DNA of 64,000 nt from Deltaproteobacteria bacterium (GTDB lineage: Bacteria > Myxococcota_A > Polyangia > GCA-2747355 > JADLHG01), in NCBI GenBank assembly GCA_020848905.1, contig JADLHG010000069.1:62001-126000 (forward strand). Direction: 5' to 3'. The notes beneath the pieces were generated by a model. The model was not told the DNA's origin and searched no databases. It saw only the letters and a list, made by a program, of their open reading frames with translations. Below, one piece after another: positions 1 through 9,206 of the stretch. A program made the position numbers and the translations under genes. The first letter of the stretch is position 1; each line of letters starts with the position of its first letter.

Positions 1-982
1 CGAGGCTGATCACGATCATCAGCGAGAAGAGCGCCACGAGGAGCGTGACCGCGTAGGTGGCCGAGGCGATCAGCTCCTTGTCCGTGCGCCCCTGCCGGTT
101 CCGCTCGGCGAAGACCGAGAAGAGGAAGTTCGGCAGCGGCAGGAAGGGGAGCTTCGCCAGGGCGATGATGCTGGCGGTCCAGTTGACGATGCCCGAGGCG
201 TGGACGCCGTGGAGTCGCCCTACCACCATCGGGTTCACGAGCGCGTTCGCGATGCCCAGGACCGAGGTGGCCTGGAGCGGCAGCGAGTAGCCGAGCAGGG
301 CGCCGAGGGGTCGCTCCTGCGCGTCCGGCCCCGGCTCGAGCCGCGGGCTCCAGATGCGAAGCAGCACCGCACCGACGACCCAGCGAGCGGCGAGAGCCAC
401 CGCGAAGCACCACACCGAGCGCCAGAGGTAGGCGAAGACCACGAGCGTCACGTTGTAGACGATGAGCTCCGCGACCTCGACTGCGGCGAGGCGCGGCCAC
501 TCTAACTGGCGCTGGAGCTCCACGGCCCGGTAGGCGCGATAGCTCTGGAGGCAGGCCACGAGGCCGCAGGCTGGAAAGAGCCAGGAGGTGGCCTCCGTGA
601 GGTTGAAGTGCGCCATGAGGCGTGGCCCGAGGGCGTAGAGCAGCGCGAGCGTGAAGGCCGAGGCGAGCAGCTTGGCCAGGTTCACCTGGCGCCGCAGGCC
701 GCGGGAAGGGGCCGAGTGACCCTGCACGAGAGCCTGGCTCGTGCCGAGGTCGACGGCCATCAGCGCGACGCTGATCGCGGGCGTCACGACCGCCTGCGCG
801 CCGAAGACCGCCGGCTTCAGCAGGCGCGAGATCAGCGTGACCCCGATGGCGTTCACCGGCAGCGAGAAGAGCTGCCGGAGCAGCACGGCGAGCCCACCAC
901 GCACGATCTTGTCTCGCATGGGGCGCTGCTGGTTCGCGACGGGCGCCGTCTCGTCCACGGCTGTGGCTCGTACGACGCTCAT
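1..982 (-). CDS. Wzx-like polysaccharide flippase, 3' end cut by window edge
   Basis: The minus strand reads open from an ATG at 982 to the window edge, giving about 327 residues. The protein has many hydrophobic segments, and an N-terminal stretch with 'LLRQLFSLPVNAIG' followed by 'LISRLLKPAVFGAQA' resembles the MOP/MATE-type oligosaccharide flippases (Wzx, RfbX), which move lipid-linked repeat units across the inner membrane. The start overlaps the stop of the upstream polymerase as TGATG, so the two are probably translationally coupled. Family members are usually 420-500 residues, so roughly the last quarter to third is missing here. The flippase role is inferred from topology, short motifs and the polysaccharide context, because I could not run a profile search. 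Confidence 0.75.
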   Translation of the reverse strand, partial: MSVVRATAVDETAPVANQQRPMRDKIVRGGLAVLLRQLFSLPVNAIGVTLISRLLKPAVFGAQAVVTPAISVALMAVDLGTSQALVQGHSAPSRGLRRQVNLAKLLASAFTLALLYALGPRLMAHFNLTEATSWLFPACGLVACLQSYRAYRAVELQRQLEWPRLAAVEVAELIVYNVTLVVFAYLWRSVWCFAVALAARWVVGAVLLRIWSPRLEPGPDAQERPLGALLGYSLPLQATSVLGIANALVNPMVVGRLHGVHASGIVNWTASIIALAKLPFLPLPNFLFSVFAERNRQGRTDKELIASATYAVTLLVALFSLMIVISL

Positions 983-2496
983 CAGGGCGGCGACGGGGGG
1001 GCGACCGCCGGTGCTTCCCGACGGCGTGGTTTGCGGAAGAAGAGGGGGAGGCGACGCCGTGGCACCGTGGACCGAAGCAGGATCTCCGGTGCGGCGATGG
1101 AGGCCGTCAGGACCAGCATGGCCAGGCCGATGCGGTCGAGCGCGCCTTCGAGCACGATGTGCGCCAGCCAGAAGATGAGGGTAGCCTGGGCTACGGGGAG
1201 CGTGCGCAGCCGCAGCGAGCGCAGGGCCCTCCAGATGAGGTCCACGTAGCAGGCGAAGAAGGCCATGCCGAAGAAGACGAGGCTCTTGCCGCCGACCACG
1301 TAGAACCACCCCACGAGGGAGGTGGCCGAGCTGTGAGGGGAGTCCGCGGGGTACCCGAGGATGCTCACCGTGAAGTAGCGCCCCACGTCGAGGCCCCCCA
1401 CCGTGACCGCCTTGAGCCCGACGGGGGTCACCTGCTTCCAGGCCAGCAGAATCACGCTGTAGACGTTCCCCATGCGCCGGAGGGTGCTCTCCATGCCGGA
1501 GGAGTAGGCGGTGGTCAGGCTCTCCGAACCGCCGAAGAGGGAGGCGACGGACTCGCTGAGGGCGCTCAAGGGCGTGATCGCCGGATCGATGACTCGGAGC
1601 GTGCGATACATCGTGAACAGCGGCCAGAAGAGGCCCATCAAGAGGCCGAAGACGATCATGGGGGTCATGCGCCGCCAGTTGAGGCGGCCGCTCGTGAGGA
1701 GCACGAGGAAGAGCAGAATGGCGAGGACGAAGAGCACCCCGCGACTCGAGCGCAGCAGCATCCCGAGGATGCCCTGCGCGACGACCATCGCGATGCCGAG
1801 CGTCATGCGGCGCTTCAGGCCGGCCATGTCCGAGCACCAGATGAGGAGGGCGAGGAGCGCCGGGACGATCATCGAGTGCGTGTAATAGACGAAGCCTGAC
1901 ATGCGAAAGGGGAGGTAGACCCCGCGCGCCCCCGAGACGGCGATGTTGAAGGCGTACATGATGACGCCCGAGGTGAGCATCAACACGGGGCTGATCACGA
2001 GCAGGATCGTGCTCGCCTTGCGGAAGGCCGACCGGTCGTCCGTGGAGAGCTGGCGCGGATCGGTGGGGATGAGGCTGTGCTGCGGGGCGGGGAGGGTGAG
2101 CATGAGCAGCGTGCCGGCGGCGAGGCCGAGCATGCCCAGGTTGATCACCTCGTAGGCCTCGGCCAGGACGGCCGACTCCGTGACGACGAAGGGCAGCTCC
2201 CAGTAGATGTCCTCGAGGCTGTCCGGGGTGAAGATCGACCAGTAGAACTGCAGGTAGTAGCCCACCAGGAAGAGCGACAGGAGCGCGATGAGGGGGAGCG
2301 CGCGGAGCCAGTCGAGCCCGATGCGCCAGAAGGTCACCGCCACCGCAAGCGTGCCGACGATCGTCCACATGGCGTAGTCGGTGGTCAGGTGCCCGAGGGC
2401 GTCCTCGCTCAGGAGGAAGCCCAGGGGCAACATGAACGGGATCAGCCAGCGGAGCACGCTCAGCCGAAGCCCGGACGGTGTGACGACGGAAGGCAT
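982..2496 (-). CDS. Wzy-like oligosaccharide repeat-unit polymerase, paralogue 1
   Basis: A 504-residue integral membrane protein with about ten to twelve hydrophobic segments. It shares a clear signature with two other proteins in this window (5009-6538 and 16882-18501): 'VYLPF..SG..YYTH...PALL', an 'RSSRGVL' loop, 'LFWPLFT.YR', and a C-terminal periplasmic-type motif 'GYPADSPHSSATSL' followed by 'GWFYVVGG'. This fits the oligosaccharide repeat-unit polymerase family (Wzy), which joins lipid-linked repeat units on the outer face of the inner membrane. It lies 69 bases after the autokinase gene and overlaps the flippase start by one base, an arrangement typical of a Wzx/Wzy pathway. Polymerase activity is inferred; the paralogy is directly visible in the protein sequences. 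Confidence 0.75.
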   Translation of the reverse strand: MPSVVTPSGLRLSVLRWLIPFMLPLGFLLSEDALGHLTTDYAMWTIVGTLAVAVTFWRIGLDWLRALPLIALLSLFLVGYYLQFYWSIFTPDSLEDIYWELPFVVTESAVLAEAYEVINLGMLGLAAGTLLMLTLPAPQHSLIPTDPRQLSTDDRSAFRKASTILLVISPVLMLTSGVIMYAFNIAVSGARGVYLPFRMSGFVYYTHSMIVPALLALLIWCSDMAGLKRRMTLGIAMVVAQGILGMLLRSSRGVLFVLAILLFLVLLTSGRLNWRRMTPMIVFGLLMGLFWPLFTMYRTLRVIDPAITPLSALSESVASLFGGSESLTTAYSSGMESTLRRMGNVYSVILLAWKQVTPVGLKAVTVGGLDVGRYFTVSILGYPADSPHSSATSLVGWFYVVGGKSLVFFGMAFFACYVDLIWRALRSLRLRTLPVAQATLIFWLAHIVLEGALDRIGLAMLVLTASIAAPEILLRSTVPRRRLPLFFRKPRRREAPAVAPPSPP

Positions 2497-2565
2497 GCGG
2501 TGTTACCTGGAGCAGGGGCTCGGCGACGGGCGGCGGCTCCTCGCTGGCCCAGGCCGCCCTTTGCC

Positions 2566-4791
2566 CTAGCTGGCCTTTTCCTCGTGCTCTCCGTAGCCGT
2601 AGCGATACGCCCCGTACCGGTAGTAACCGTGGCGGCCGTAGCGGTAGTAGCCGTACCCGTCGCGGGTCAGGTCCACGTCGTTGAGCACGACGCCGATCAC
2701 CGGCGCGCCCACGTCGAGAATGCGGCGCACGGAGTGACCGAGGCCCGCCCGGCTCGTGCGGCCGATCCGGGCGACCATCAGGGTGCCGTCCACGAGCGTG
2801 CTCAGCACGACGGCGTCGGTGACCAGCATGATCGGCGGAGAGTCGAGGATGACGCGGTCGAAGCGCTCCTTGAGCTCCTCCACGAGCTTGTGAAAGCGCG
2901 TGCTCTGGCAGAGCTCGGCGGGATTCGGCGGGATCGGGCCGCAGGGCAGGACGTAGAGGCCGGGCACCTCCGTGGACTTGATCACGTCCTCCAGCTTGCC
3001 GTCGCCGAGGAGCACCGAGGTGATCCCCTCGGAGCCCGGCACGCCGAAGACCCGGTGGAGGCGCGGACGGCGCATGTCGGTGTCCACGATGAGGACGCGG
3101 CTGCCGGCCTGGGCGATGGCGATGGCGACGCTGACGGCGGTAGTGGTCTTGCCCTCCTGCGGCGCCGGGCTCGTGACCATCATCGTGCGCAGGGTCACGT
3201 CGGCCGAGGCGAAGTGGAGGTTGGTGCGGATCGACCGGCAGGACTCGGCCACCGCCGACTTCGGGTCGCGATGGACCACCAGCTCCGGCACGATCTGGGA
3301 TTCGCGTCCTCGCGAGTCCTTCAGCGCGTTGCCGGCGATCTGGGGCATGAGGCCGAGGAAGACCACGCCGGCTACCTGCTCCACGTCGTCCTGCGACTTC
3401 ACGCTGCTATCCAGCGTGTCGACGAGGAAGGCCAGGCCGATGCCGAGGAAGATGCCGAGGATGGCCCCGAAGATCATGTTCAGGGTGACGCGCGGCCGCA
3501 CCGGCGTCCGGGGGGCGAGCGCCGCGTCGAGCAGGCGGATGTTGTTCACGCGCAGCTGGGCCGTCAGGTCCGTCTCCTTGATGCGCGTGAGGACCATCGA
3601 GTAGAGCTTGGAGTTGTTCTCCTCGTTGCGCTTCAGCCGCTGGTAGGGGACGGCCTGGCGGTTGAGCTCGAGGGCCTCGGCCTTGGAGCGCTGGAGCGCC
3701 GCGGCGATCTGGCCTTCGTTGTCCACCGCCTCGCGGTACTTGGCCTCGACGGCGTCGAGCACGTTGGTGATCTCGCGCGTGACCGCGGCGCGGGCCACCT
3801 CCATGCGGGCGCGTTGCTCGGCCACCAGCGGATGGCGGTCGAGGTAGCGCTCGCGAAGCCCGTTGTACTTGCGCAGCTCCTCGGCGTACGTGGCCTTGAG
3901 CTGCTGGATCGCGAAGCTGTCGGTGACCGGCTGGACGGCGACGCGGAGTGGATCCGCCGAGGGGCCGCGCGCCCCTTGGACCTGCCGGCGGAGGGCCGAG
4001 ATCCCCATGCGCTTGACGGAGGCCTCGGTGAGGGCATCGGTCATCTTCTCGATCTGCCGGGCCAGGATGCTCTGACGGTCCTCGAGCGAGATCGAGATGA
4101 TGTTGTACTTCTTCTTGTAGTTGTAGAGCGCCATCTCGGAGGTCTCGAGCTGCTTCTTGAGCTCGTCGAGCTGGTCCGCCAGCCACTTCAGGGCGCCGGT
4201 CGTCGAGACCTGCTTGTATTCGACGTTGTGCTCGAGATAGGCCTGCGCCACCTCGTTCGCCAGCCGGGCGGCGAGCGCCGGGTCTGGGTGCTCGACGGAG
4301 ATCTCGAGGATGTTGGACTCGCGCACCGGCGCGGCCTTGATCACCTTGCGCAGCTGATCCGCCGCGTCGTTAGCCGTCGGCCGGACCCCCCGGCGCGTGA
4401 ATTTCTCCCAGCTCGCCCCCCAGAAGGCGGGGCTCGGCGCGAGCTGCAGGCGCTGGGCGACCTTGAGGGCGGTGGCCTTGCTGTTGATCACCGTCTTCTG
4501 GGTCTCCATGTACTCTTTGTTGCGCCAGTAGCTCTCCGTGGAGAGGTCCACTACCTCTTTCACGTCGCCGAGCACCTGCGGCGCCTTGCGCTCCACGAGC
4601 ACGGTCGCGGTGGCCTGGTAGACCCACGTCCGGCTGAAGGTCCAGACGGCCGCGGCCCCCATCACGGCGAGGAAAACGGACAGGATGAGCCACTTTCGCT
4701 TCGTGAGGGTCTGGAAGTAGCGATGGAGGTTGAGGCCGACTTCCGGCGAAGCGGCGCGGAAACGTTCCGCCTGCTGCTGCTGCTCACTCAT
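2566..4791 (-). CDS. Wzc-like chain-length regulator / BY-type tyrosine autokinase
   Basis: A 741-residue fusion of a Wzz chain-length domain and a cytoplasmic bacterial tyrosine kinase. An N-terminal membrane segment ('KWLILSVFLAVMGAAAVWTF') is followed by a long, largely coiled-coil periplasmic region and a second membrane segment near residues 445-460. The kinase has Walker A 'SPAPQEGKTTTA', Walker A' 'VLIVDTDMRRPRLH' and Walker B 'RVILDSPPIML'. The C-terminal tail contains ten tyrosines in about 24 residues, the usual autophosphorylation cluster. BY-kinases of this type control polymer length and export together with Wzy. I chose ATG 4791, two codons after an in-frame TTG, because a GGCGGA ribosome site lies 9 bases upstream. 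A candidate promoter and palindrome lie upstream at 4907-4955. Confidence 0.93.
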   Translation of the reverse strand: MSEQQQQAERFRAASPEVGLNLHRYFQTLTKRKWLILSVFLAVMGAAAVWTFSRTWVYQATATVLVERKAPQVLGDVKEVVDLSTESYWRNKEYMETQKTVINSKATALKVAQRLQLAPSPAFWGASWEKFTRRGVRPTANDAADQLRKVIKAAPVRESNILEISVEHPDPALAARLANEVAQAYLEHNVEYKQVSTTGALKWLADQLDELKKQLETSEMALYNYKKKYNIISISLEDRQSILARQIEKMTDALTEASVKRMGISALRRQVQGARGPSADPLRVAVQPVTDSFAIQQLKATYAEELRKYNGLRERYLDRHPLVAEQRARMEVARAAVTREITNVLDAVEAKYREAVDNEGQIAAALQRSKAEALELNRQAVPYQRLKRNEENNSKLYSMVLTRIKETDLTAQLRVNNIRLLDAALAPRTPVRPRVTLNMIFGAILGIFLGIGLAFLVDTLDSSVKSQDDVEQVAGVVFLGLMPQIAGNALKDSRGRESQIVPELVVHRDPKSAVAESCRSIRTNLHFASADVTLRTMMVTSPAPQEGKTTTAVSVAIAIAQAGSRVLIVDTDMRRPRLHRVFGVPGSEGITSVLLGDGKLEDVIKSTEVPGLYVLPCGPIPPNPAELCQSTRFHKLVEELKERFDRVILDSPPIMLVTDAVVLSTLVDGTLMVARIGRTSRAGLGHSVRRILDVGAPVIGVVLNDVDLTRDGYGYYRYGRHGYYRYGAYRYGYGEHEEKAS

Positions 4792-4906
4792 TTGCAATGT
4801 CCGCCTTGGTGTTGGCCCACGGGAACCCCATCCTCATCCGCAAAGGCACGTTAGAACCGCGCTACGTTGGTCGCGGGGAAGGCCCTGGATGTTCAAAGCC
4901 CGTTAG

Positions 4907-4923
4907 GCCGAGTGCAACTCGGC
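4907..4923. promoter_or_regulatory. Perfect palindrome upstream of the autokinase gene
   Basis: On the minus strand the sequence is GCCGAGT-TGC-ACTCGGC, a perfect 7-base inverted repeat with a 3-base centre. It lies just downstream of the candidate -10 box at 4927-4932 and would span the transcription start of the 4791->2566 gene. It could be a repressor operator or a 5'-leader hairpin. It could also terminate read-through from the polymerase ending at 5009, but no T tract follows it. Confidence 0.4.
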
Positions 4924-4926
4924 GGG

Positions 4927-4955
4927 ACCCTATCACTTCCCCCTGGAAGGATCAA
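4927..4955 (-). promoter_or_regulatory. Candidate promoter for the autokinase gene
   Basis: Read on the minus strand, TTGATC (4955-4950), 17 bases, then TAGGGT (4932-4927). The -35 box is a 4/6 match to sigma-70 and the -10 box only 3/6. The same unusual pair of boxes with the same spacing, TTGATC-N17-TACGGT, occurs upstream of polymerase paralogue 2 (6714-6742), which makes it a little more credible. Confidence 0.3.
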
Positions 4956-5008
4956 CAGGCCCCTGCAGTTACAAAAACTCATTAAATACCGGGAAGTACC
5001 GCCGGAGG

Positions 5009-6538
5009 TCACGCGGGGGAGGTGGGGGCGGCGGGAGTGGCGCGGCGCTGCGAAGCGGGGAGACCGCCCTGGGGGCTCGCGTGCCGACGACGGCGGGGAG
5101 AAGCCAGGCGAAGCACCAGCTCGGGGACCGTCACGGCCGCGGCCAGCGTGAGCATGCCGAGCGCCAGCCGGTCGAGCGCTCCCTCGAGGGCGATGAGCGC
5201 GAGCCAGAAGATCATCATGGAGCGGGCTACCGGGAGTGTGCGCAGCTTGAGGAGGGCTAGACCCCTCCAGAGGCCGGCCACGAAGGCCGCAAAGCAGGCC
5301 ATGCCGACGACCACGAGGGGCTTGCCGCCCACCAGGTAGAACCAGCCCAGCAGCGACGTGGCGGAGCTGTGCGGGGCGTCCGCCGGGTAGCCGAGCACCT
5401 CGACGGTGAAGTAGCGGCCGAGGTCCAGGCCTCCGATGAAGACGGCTTTCAGCCCGACGGGGGCCGTCTGCTTCCAGGCCAGGAGCATCACGCTGTAGAC
5501 GTTCCCGATCCGTCGCACGGTGTTTTCCATGCCCGACGAGAAGGTCTCGGAGAGGGCCTCCGAGCCGCCGAAGAGGGAACCCAGCGATTCGCTCAGGGCG
5601 GCGAGCGGACCCAGACCGGGATCCACCACGCGCACGTTGCGGTAGATCGTGAAGAGCGGCCAGAGGAGCCCCATGAGGAGCCCGAAGGCGAGGATCGGAG
5701 CGAAACGTTTCCAGGTGAGGCGTCCGCTCACCAGCATGACGATGAAGAGGAGCGCCGCCACCATGAGGAGCACGCCGCGGCTCGAGCGGAGCATCATTCC
5801 CGAGAGGCCGTGGACGAGCACGAGCGCCACGCCGAGCTGCATGCGGCGCCGCAGGCCGGCCACGTCCGTGCACCAGACGAGCAGGCAGAGGAGGGCGGGC
5901 ACCACCATCGCGTGGGTGTAATAGATGACTCCCGAGGCGCGAAACGGCAGGTAGACGCTCTGGGCCCCCGAGACGGCGATCCCGTAAGCGAACATGGCCA
6001 GGCCCGAGCCGAGCATCAGGGCCGGCGTGACGAAGAGCAGCACGAGACTCAATCTCTCGAAGTGGCGCCGCTGGTCGTCGCTGGCAATAGGTTGCAGACG
6101 CTCGGCGGGTGATGCGGCCTTCGCGTGGCGGAGCCCTAGGGAGAGGACGGTTCCGAGGGTGAGGCCGAGGAAGCCGAGGTTGATGATCTCGTAGGACTCG
6201 GCGAGGACCCCGGGCTCGCTCACCACCACCGGCAGCTCCCAGTAGATCTCCTCGAGGCTGTCGGGCGTCAGGATCGACCAGAAGAACTGGACGAAGTACC
6301 CCACGATGAACAGGGAGAAGAGCGCGAGCTGGGGCAGGGCGCGCAGCCAGTCGTGCCTGACGCGCCAGATGATCACGGCGGCGCAGCTCGTGGCCAGCAA
6401 CGTCCAGGCCAGGTAGTCGGCCGCGAACTCGCCGAGGCCCTCCTGCGTGATGAGGAACCCGATGACTGGCACGAGGGCCACGAGCCAGCGGAGAGAGCTG
6501 AGCTGGAGCCGGAAGCGTGCTGGGTGCTGCTGGGTCAT
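5009..6538 (-). CDS. Wzy-like oligosaccharide repeat-unit polymerase, paralogue 2
   Basis: A 509-residue multi-pass membrane protein closely related to paralogue 1: both contain 'TPDSLE.IYWELP', 'VYLPFR.SG', 'SSRGVL', 'FSSGMENT.RRIGNVYS'-type and 'GYPAD.PHSSATSL' stretches at matching positions. The two probably arose by duplication; their DNA has drifted, but long stretches still align. It stands apart from the genes on either side, with about 300 bases upstream and about 220 bases before the autokinase gene. The predicted role is polymerisation of lipid-linked repeat units in the periplasm. The C-terminus after residue 470 is Arg/Pro/Ala-rich and unlikely to be part of the fold. Confidence 0.75.
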   Translation of the reverse strand: MTQQHPARFRLQLSSLRWLVALVPVIGFLITQEGLGEFAADYLAWTLLATSCAAVIIWRVRHDWLRALPQLALFSLFIVGYFVQFFWSILTPDSLEEIYWELPVVVSEPGVLAESYEIINLGFLGLTLGTVLSLGLRHAKAASPAERLQPIASDDQRRHFERLSLVLLFVTPALMLGSGLAMFAYGIAVSGAQSVYLPFRASGVIYYTHAMVVPALLCLLVWCTDVAGLRRRMQLGVALVLVHGLSGMMLRSSRGVLLMVAALLFIVMLVSGRLTWKRFAPILAFGLLMGLLWPLFTIYRNVRVVDPGLGPLAALSESLGSLFGGSEALSETFSSGMENTVRRIGNVYSVMLLAWKQTAPVGLKAVFIGGLDLGRYFTVEVLGYPADAPHSSATSLLGWFYLVGGKPLVVVGMACFAAFVAGLWRGLALLKLRTLPVARSMMIFWLALIALEGALDRLALGMLTLAAAVTVPELVLRLASPRRRRHASPQGGLPASQRRATPAAPTSPA

Positions 6539-6713
6539 CGGTTAGCCACGCGCTGCCGCAGCGGGAGGGCAGCGCCCGTCATTGTGCCGGTCGGCCGCGT
6601 GCGGGTTGCCCTCGCTGTCCACCATTGTTGCCTGTCTGCCTGTCGCCCGGAGTTGGTCGCCGAGCGAACCGGAGATGTTCACGCGAATCGCAGGCCGAAA
6701 GGCACAGGCCGCG

Positions 6714-6742
6714 ACCGTAACAGCTTCGCTCCACCGGATCAA
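6714..6742 (-). promoter_or_regulatory. Candidate promoter in the 6539-6842 intergenic gap
   Basis: The gap 6539-6842 (304 bases) contains no convincing gene. On the minus strand it has TTGATC (6742-6737), 17 bases, TACGGT (6719-6714), about 170 bases upstream of polymerase paralogue 2. The boxes match those upstream of the autokinase gene but are weak against the sigma-70 consensus. Confidence 0.25.
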
Positions 6743-6842
6743 GGGGGGCGGATGCGGGGGACGGGCCGCCCCGGCGCGTGGAAGCCCGCGAGGCCTAACG
6801 GTTGTTTGCGACGGCTGGGGGCTGCGTTCCGACCCCTCTGAC

Positions 6843-9206
6843 CTACCGCGTCATGCGCAGTCGGCGGGCCACGTCCTCTTCGTACTTGGCGCGATGGGGG
6901 CGGCCGTCGGCCCAGTGGATCTTCGCCAGAAGGTCGTGGGCGTAGGCCAGGGTGCTCGGAACCGTGGATTGCTTGACGATGCGCTCCGCCGCCGCTCGCG
7001 CGCGGTCGTACTGCTTGAGCCCCATGTAGGTGCCGGCGAGGGCGAACGAGAGCGACACGTCATCGGGGTAGCGGTACTGGGCGCGCAGGAGGAGCTGGAG
7101 CTCGGCTCCGGGCTGGTCGGCAGAAGCCTTGGCCCAGAGAAGGTAGTGCTCCGCGCTCGGGCGCTTGGCCGCGAGCGCCTCGGCCTTCGTCCGGGCCTGG
7201 GCGTATTCGCGCCCTCCGATGAGCACGCGGATCTCGGCGCGTGCGAGGTCCGCGTCGTCGGGCCAGCGGGCCTGGGCCAGGGAGACGTGCTCCCGGGCCA
7301 GGGCTACGCGCCCGTGGTCGGTGAGCCAGGTGACGGCTGCGGCGTGGACCTCCGGCTGCTCCGGCAGCACGGCCTGAACCTCGTCGGCGTTCTTGCAGAG
7401 GGGCAGCGCCTGGCCGAAGAGCTCCGTCCGGGCCGCACCGTACTTGAGCGCCAGGGCGTACTCGAGGAGCGCCTGCCGCCGCTTGCCGGTGCGCCGCAGG
7501 AAGCGCGCGGCGTCGAGGTGCAGCGCTGGGCTGCGGGGATAAAGGTAGAGCGCGCGATTCAACCAGCGCACCGCCTGCCGGTCTTGCTGGCTCACGGCCA
7601 GGCGCGCCCCGATGGAATGTGGCACCCAGTCCGCCGGATGGCGACGGATCGCCTTCTCGAGGACGGCGTAGACGCGGTCCGGGGCGGCCCGCTCCGTGGT
7701 GAGCCGGACCGCCTGCGCCACCTCGGCATCGGCGCTGGGCCCCGAGGCTGCGGAGGTGGCGAGGGTGGCCAGCAGCAGGAGGCCGGCGGCCACCGGTCCG
7801 GCCCACGCCCCGACGTTGCGAAGCCGCGTCCGCAGCGCGCTCGGCGTGGCGGCCTTGGCGTCTCGTCGCTTGGCGTTCGCCCCCGCGGAGAGCGCGCCGG
7901 CCAGCACGGCGGCCGGGAGCATCAGCCCGAGCATCTCGAGCCCGAAGTCGACGATGCTGTGCAGGGCGAGGGCGGCGAGAGCGGCGACGATGGCGCAGAG
8001 CGCCGGGTCCTGCCGGACCTTGCGCAGCCAGAGCACCCACGCGACGGCGGAGGCCAGGATCACCGCGCCACCGACGGGAAGCCCGAGCTCGATGGGCAGG
8101 TGGAGGTACTGGTTTTCGAGGTGGGAGTAGGTGACGTCGGCGGGCATTCCCCCGGCGAAGTAGTGCGGGAAGGCGTACATGAAGGCGCCGCGGCCCACGC
8201 CGACGAGGAGGTTGGCGCGCAGCATGCCGACTCCCGCCGGCCAGAGCGCCACCTTGCCGATGTCGACGTGCTGGGGCAGGAACTCGTCCACCAGGGTGTC
8301 GTGGCCGAGCCAGGCCGCGAGCCCGATCGTCAGGGCCAGCGAGAGCGGCACCAGCGCGATCACGGCGGGGTTCTTGGGCTCGTTCAGCCGCGGCCGGGAG
8401 AGGACCAGCGTGCCGAGGACGAAGAAGCCCACCGCCAGAGCTCCCATCGCGCCGCGAGAGAGGGTCATGCAGACGGCGGCGCCGAGAAAGATCGAGGAGA
8501 GCAGGAGGAGCGTGCGGGTCTGCACGCTGCCCGCGGAGATGGCGAGTCCGAGCGCGGCGAGGCTGCAGATGGTGAGAAAGGCTCCCCCGTGGTTGGCGTT
8601 GACGAAGCTCGTGGTGATGAGCCCGCCGCCGCCGCCGGCCGGGGTGTAGAAGAGGAGCGGGCGTCCGGGGGCGACGATGGCGCCCAAAAAGCCGACGAAG
8701 GCCAAGACGACGCCGGTGACCACGAACGCGATGAGCAGGCGCCGGCGGTACTGGGAGCGATGGAGGCTGTTGTGGGCCAGGATGAAGGCCATGGCCGCCG
8801 CGCCGATCTTCAAGAGCTCCCAGGACGTGGCCGTGGGATCGAGGGACAGGGCGTGCCACCCGCCGCCCCCGCCGACGCCGGAGAGCGAGACGCCGAGCAT
8901 CTCGGCGGTGGCAGGGCTCAGGAGCCGCACGAGCGCCATCGGCAGGGGCACGAGCTGAAGCGCGGTGAAGGCGAAGACTCCGAGGAGCACGGCGCCGTAC
9001 CACGGCACGGTCAGTCGGGCGTGCTTCGCGCGCCGGTAGGCCCAGAGTAGGCCCACGAGCAGGGCGGCCAGGATGGAGAACACGGCGATGGTGGCGCGAT
9101 GGCCGCCGCCGAGGGCGAGCGCGGCGCCGAGCGCGACGAGAATGAGTCCTCCCTCCCTGACCGGGCGACCCCACGTCAGGATCCCGCTCGCTTTCCCTGG
9201 GCTCAC
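6843..9206 (-). CDS. O-antigen ligase/polymerase (Wzy_C type) with C-terminal TPR region
   Basis: A 787-residue protein. Roughly residues 1-460 are hydrophobic, with ten or more membrane segments and the Wzy_C-type stretch 'LSRGAMGALAVGFFVLG'. The remaining 320 residues are soluble helical repeats of TPR type, for example 'RHPADWVPHSIGARLA' and 'YPRSPALHLDAARFLRR'. Proteins of this layout belong to the O-antigen ligase/polymerase family and either polymerise glycans or transfer them to an acceptor; the TPR part probably docks partners in the periplasm. The start is GTG with AAGGA seven bases upstream. It belongs to a different Wzy type from the three paralogues in this window. Whether it acts as ligase or polymerase cannot be told from sequence alone. 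Confidence 0.8.
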   Translation of the reverse strand: MSPGKASGILTWGRPVREGGLILVALGAALALGGGHRATIAVFSILAALLVGLLWAYRRAKHARLTVPWYGAVLLGVFAFTALQLVPLPMALVRLLSPATAEMLGVSLSGVGGGGGWHALSLDPTATSWELLKIGAAAMAFILAHNSLHRSQYRRRLLIAFVVTGVVLAFVGFLGAIVAPGRPLLFYTPAGGGGGLITTSFVNANHGGAFLTICSLAALGLAISAGSVQTRTLLLLSSIFLGAAVCMTLSRGAMGALAVGFFVLGTLVLSRPRLNEPKNPAVIALVPLSLALTIGLAAWLGHDTLVDEFLPQHVDIGKVALWPAGVGMLRANLLVGVGRGAFMYAFPHYFAGGMPADVTYSHLENQYLHLPIELGLPVGGAVILASAVAWVLWLRKVRQDPALCAIVAALAALALHSIVDFGLEMLGLMLPAAVLAGALSAGANAKRRDAKAATPSALRTRLRNVGAWAGPVAAGLLLLATLATSAASGPSADAEVAQAVRLTTERAAPDRVYAVLEKAIRRHPADWVPHSIGARLAVSQQDRQAVRWLNRALYLYPRSPALHLDAARFLRRTGKRRQALLEYALALKYGAARTELFGQALPLCKNADEVQAVLPEQPEVHAAAVTWLTDHGRVALAREHVSLAQARWPDDADLARAEIRVLIGGREYAQARTKAEALAAKRPSAEHYLLWAKASADQPGAELQLLLRAQYRYPDDVSLSFALAGTYMGLKQYDRARAAAERIVKQSTVPSTLAYAHDLLAKIHWADGRPHRAKYEEDVARRLRMTR

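Noticed and set aside
2077-4854. A very long open frame on the plus strand opposite the autokinase gene
   Set aside because: It is antisense to a gene with clear Walker motifs and a tyrosine tail, and its translation is Glu/Arg/His/Val-rich with no fold-like pattern, as expected for a GC-rich shadow frame.
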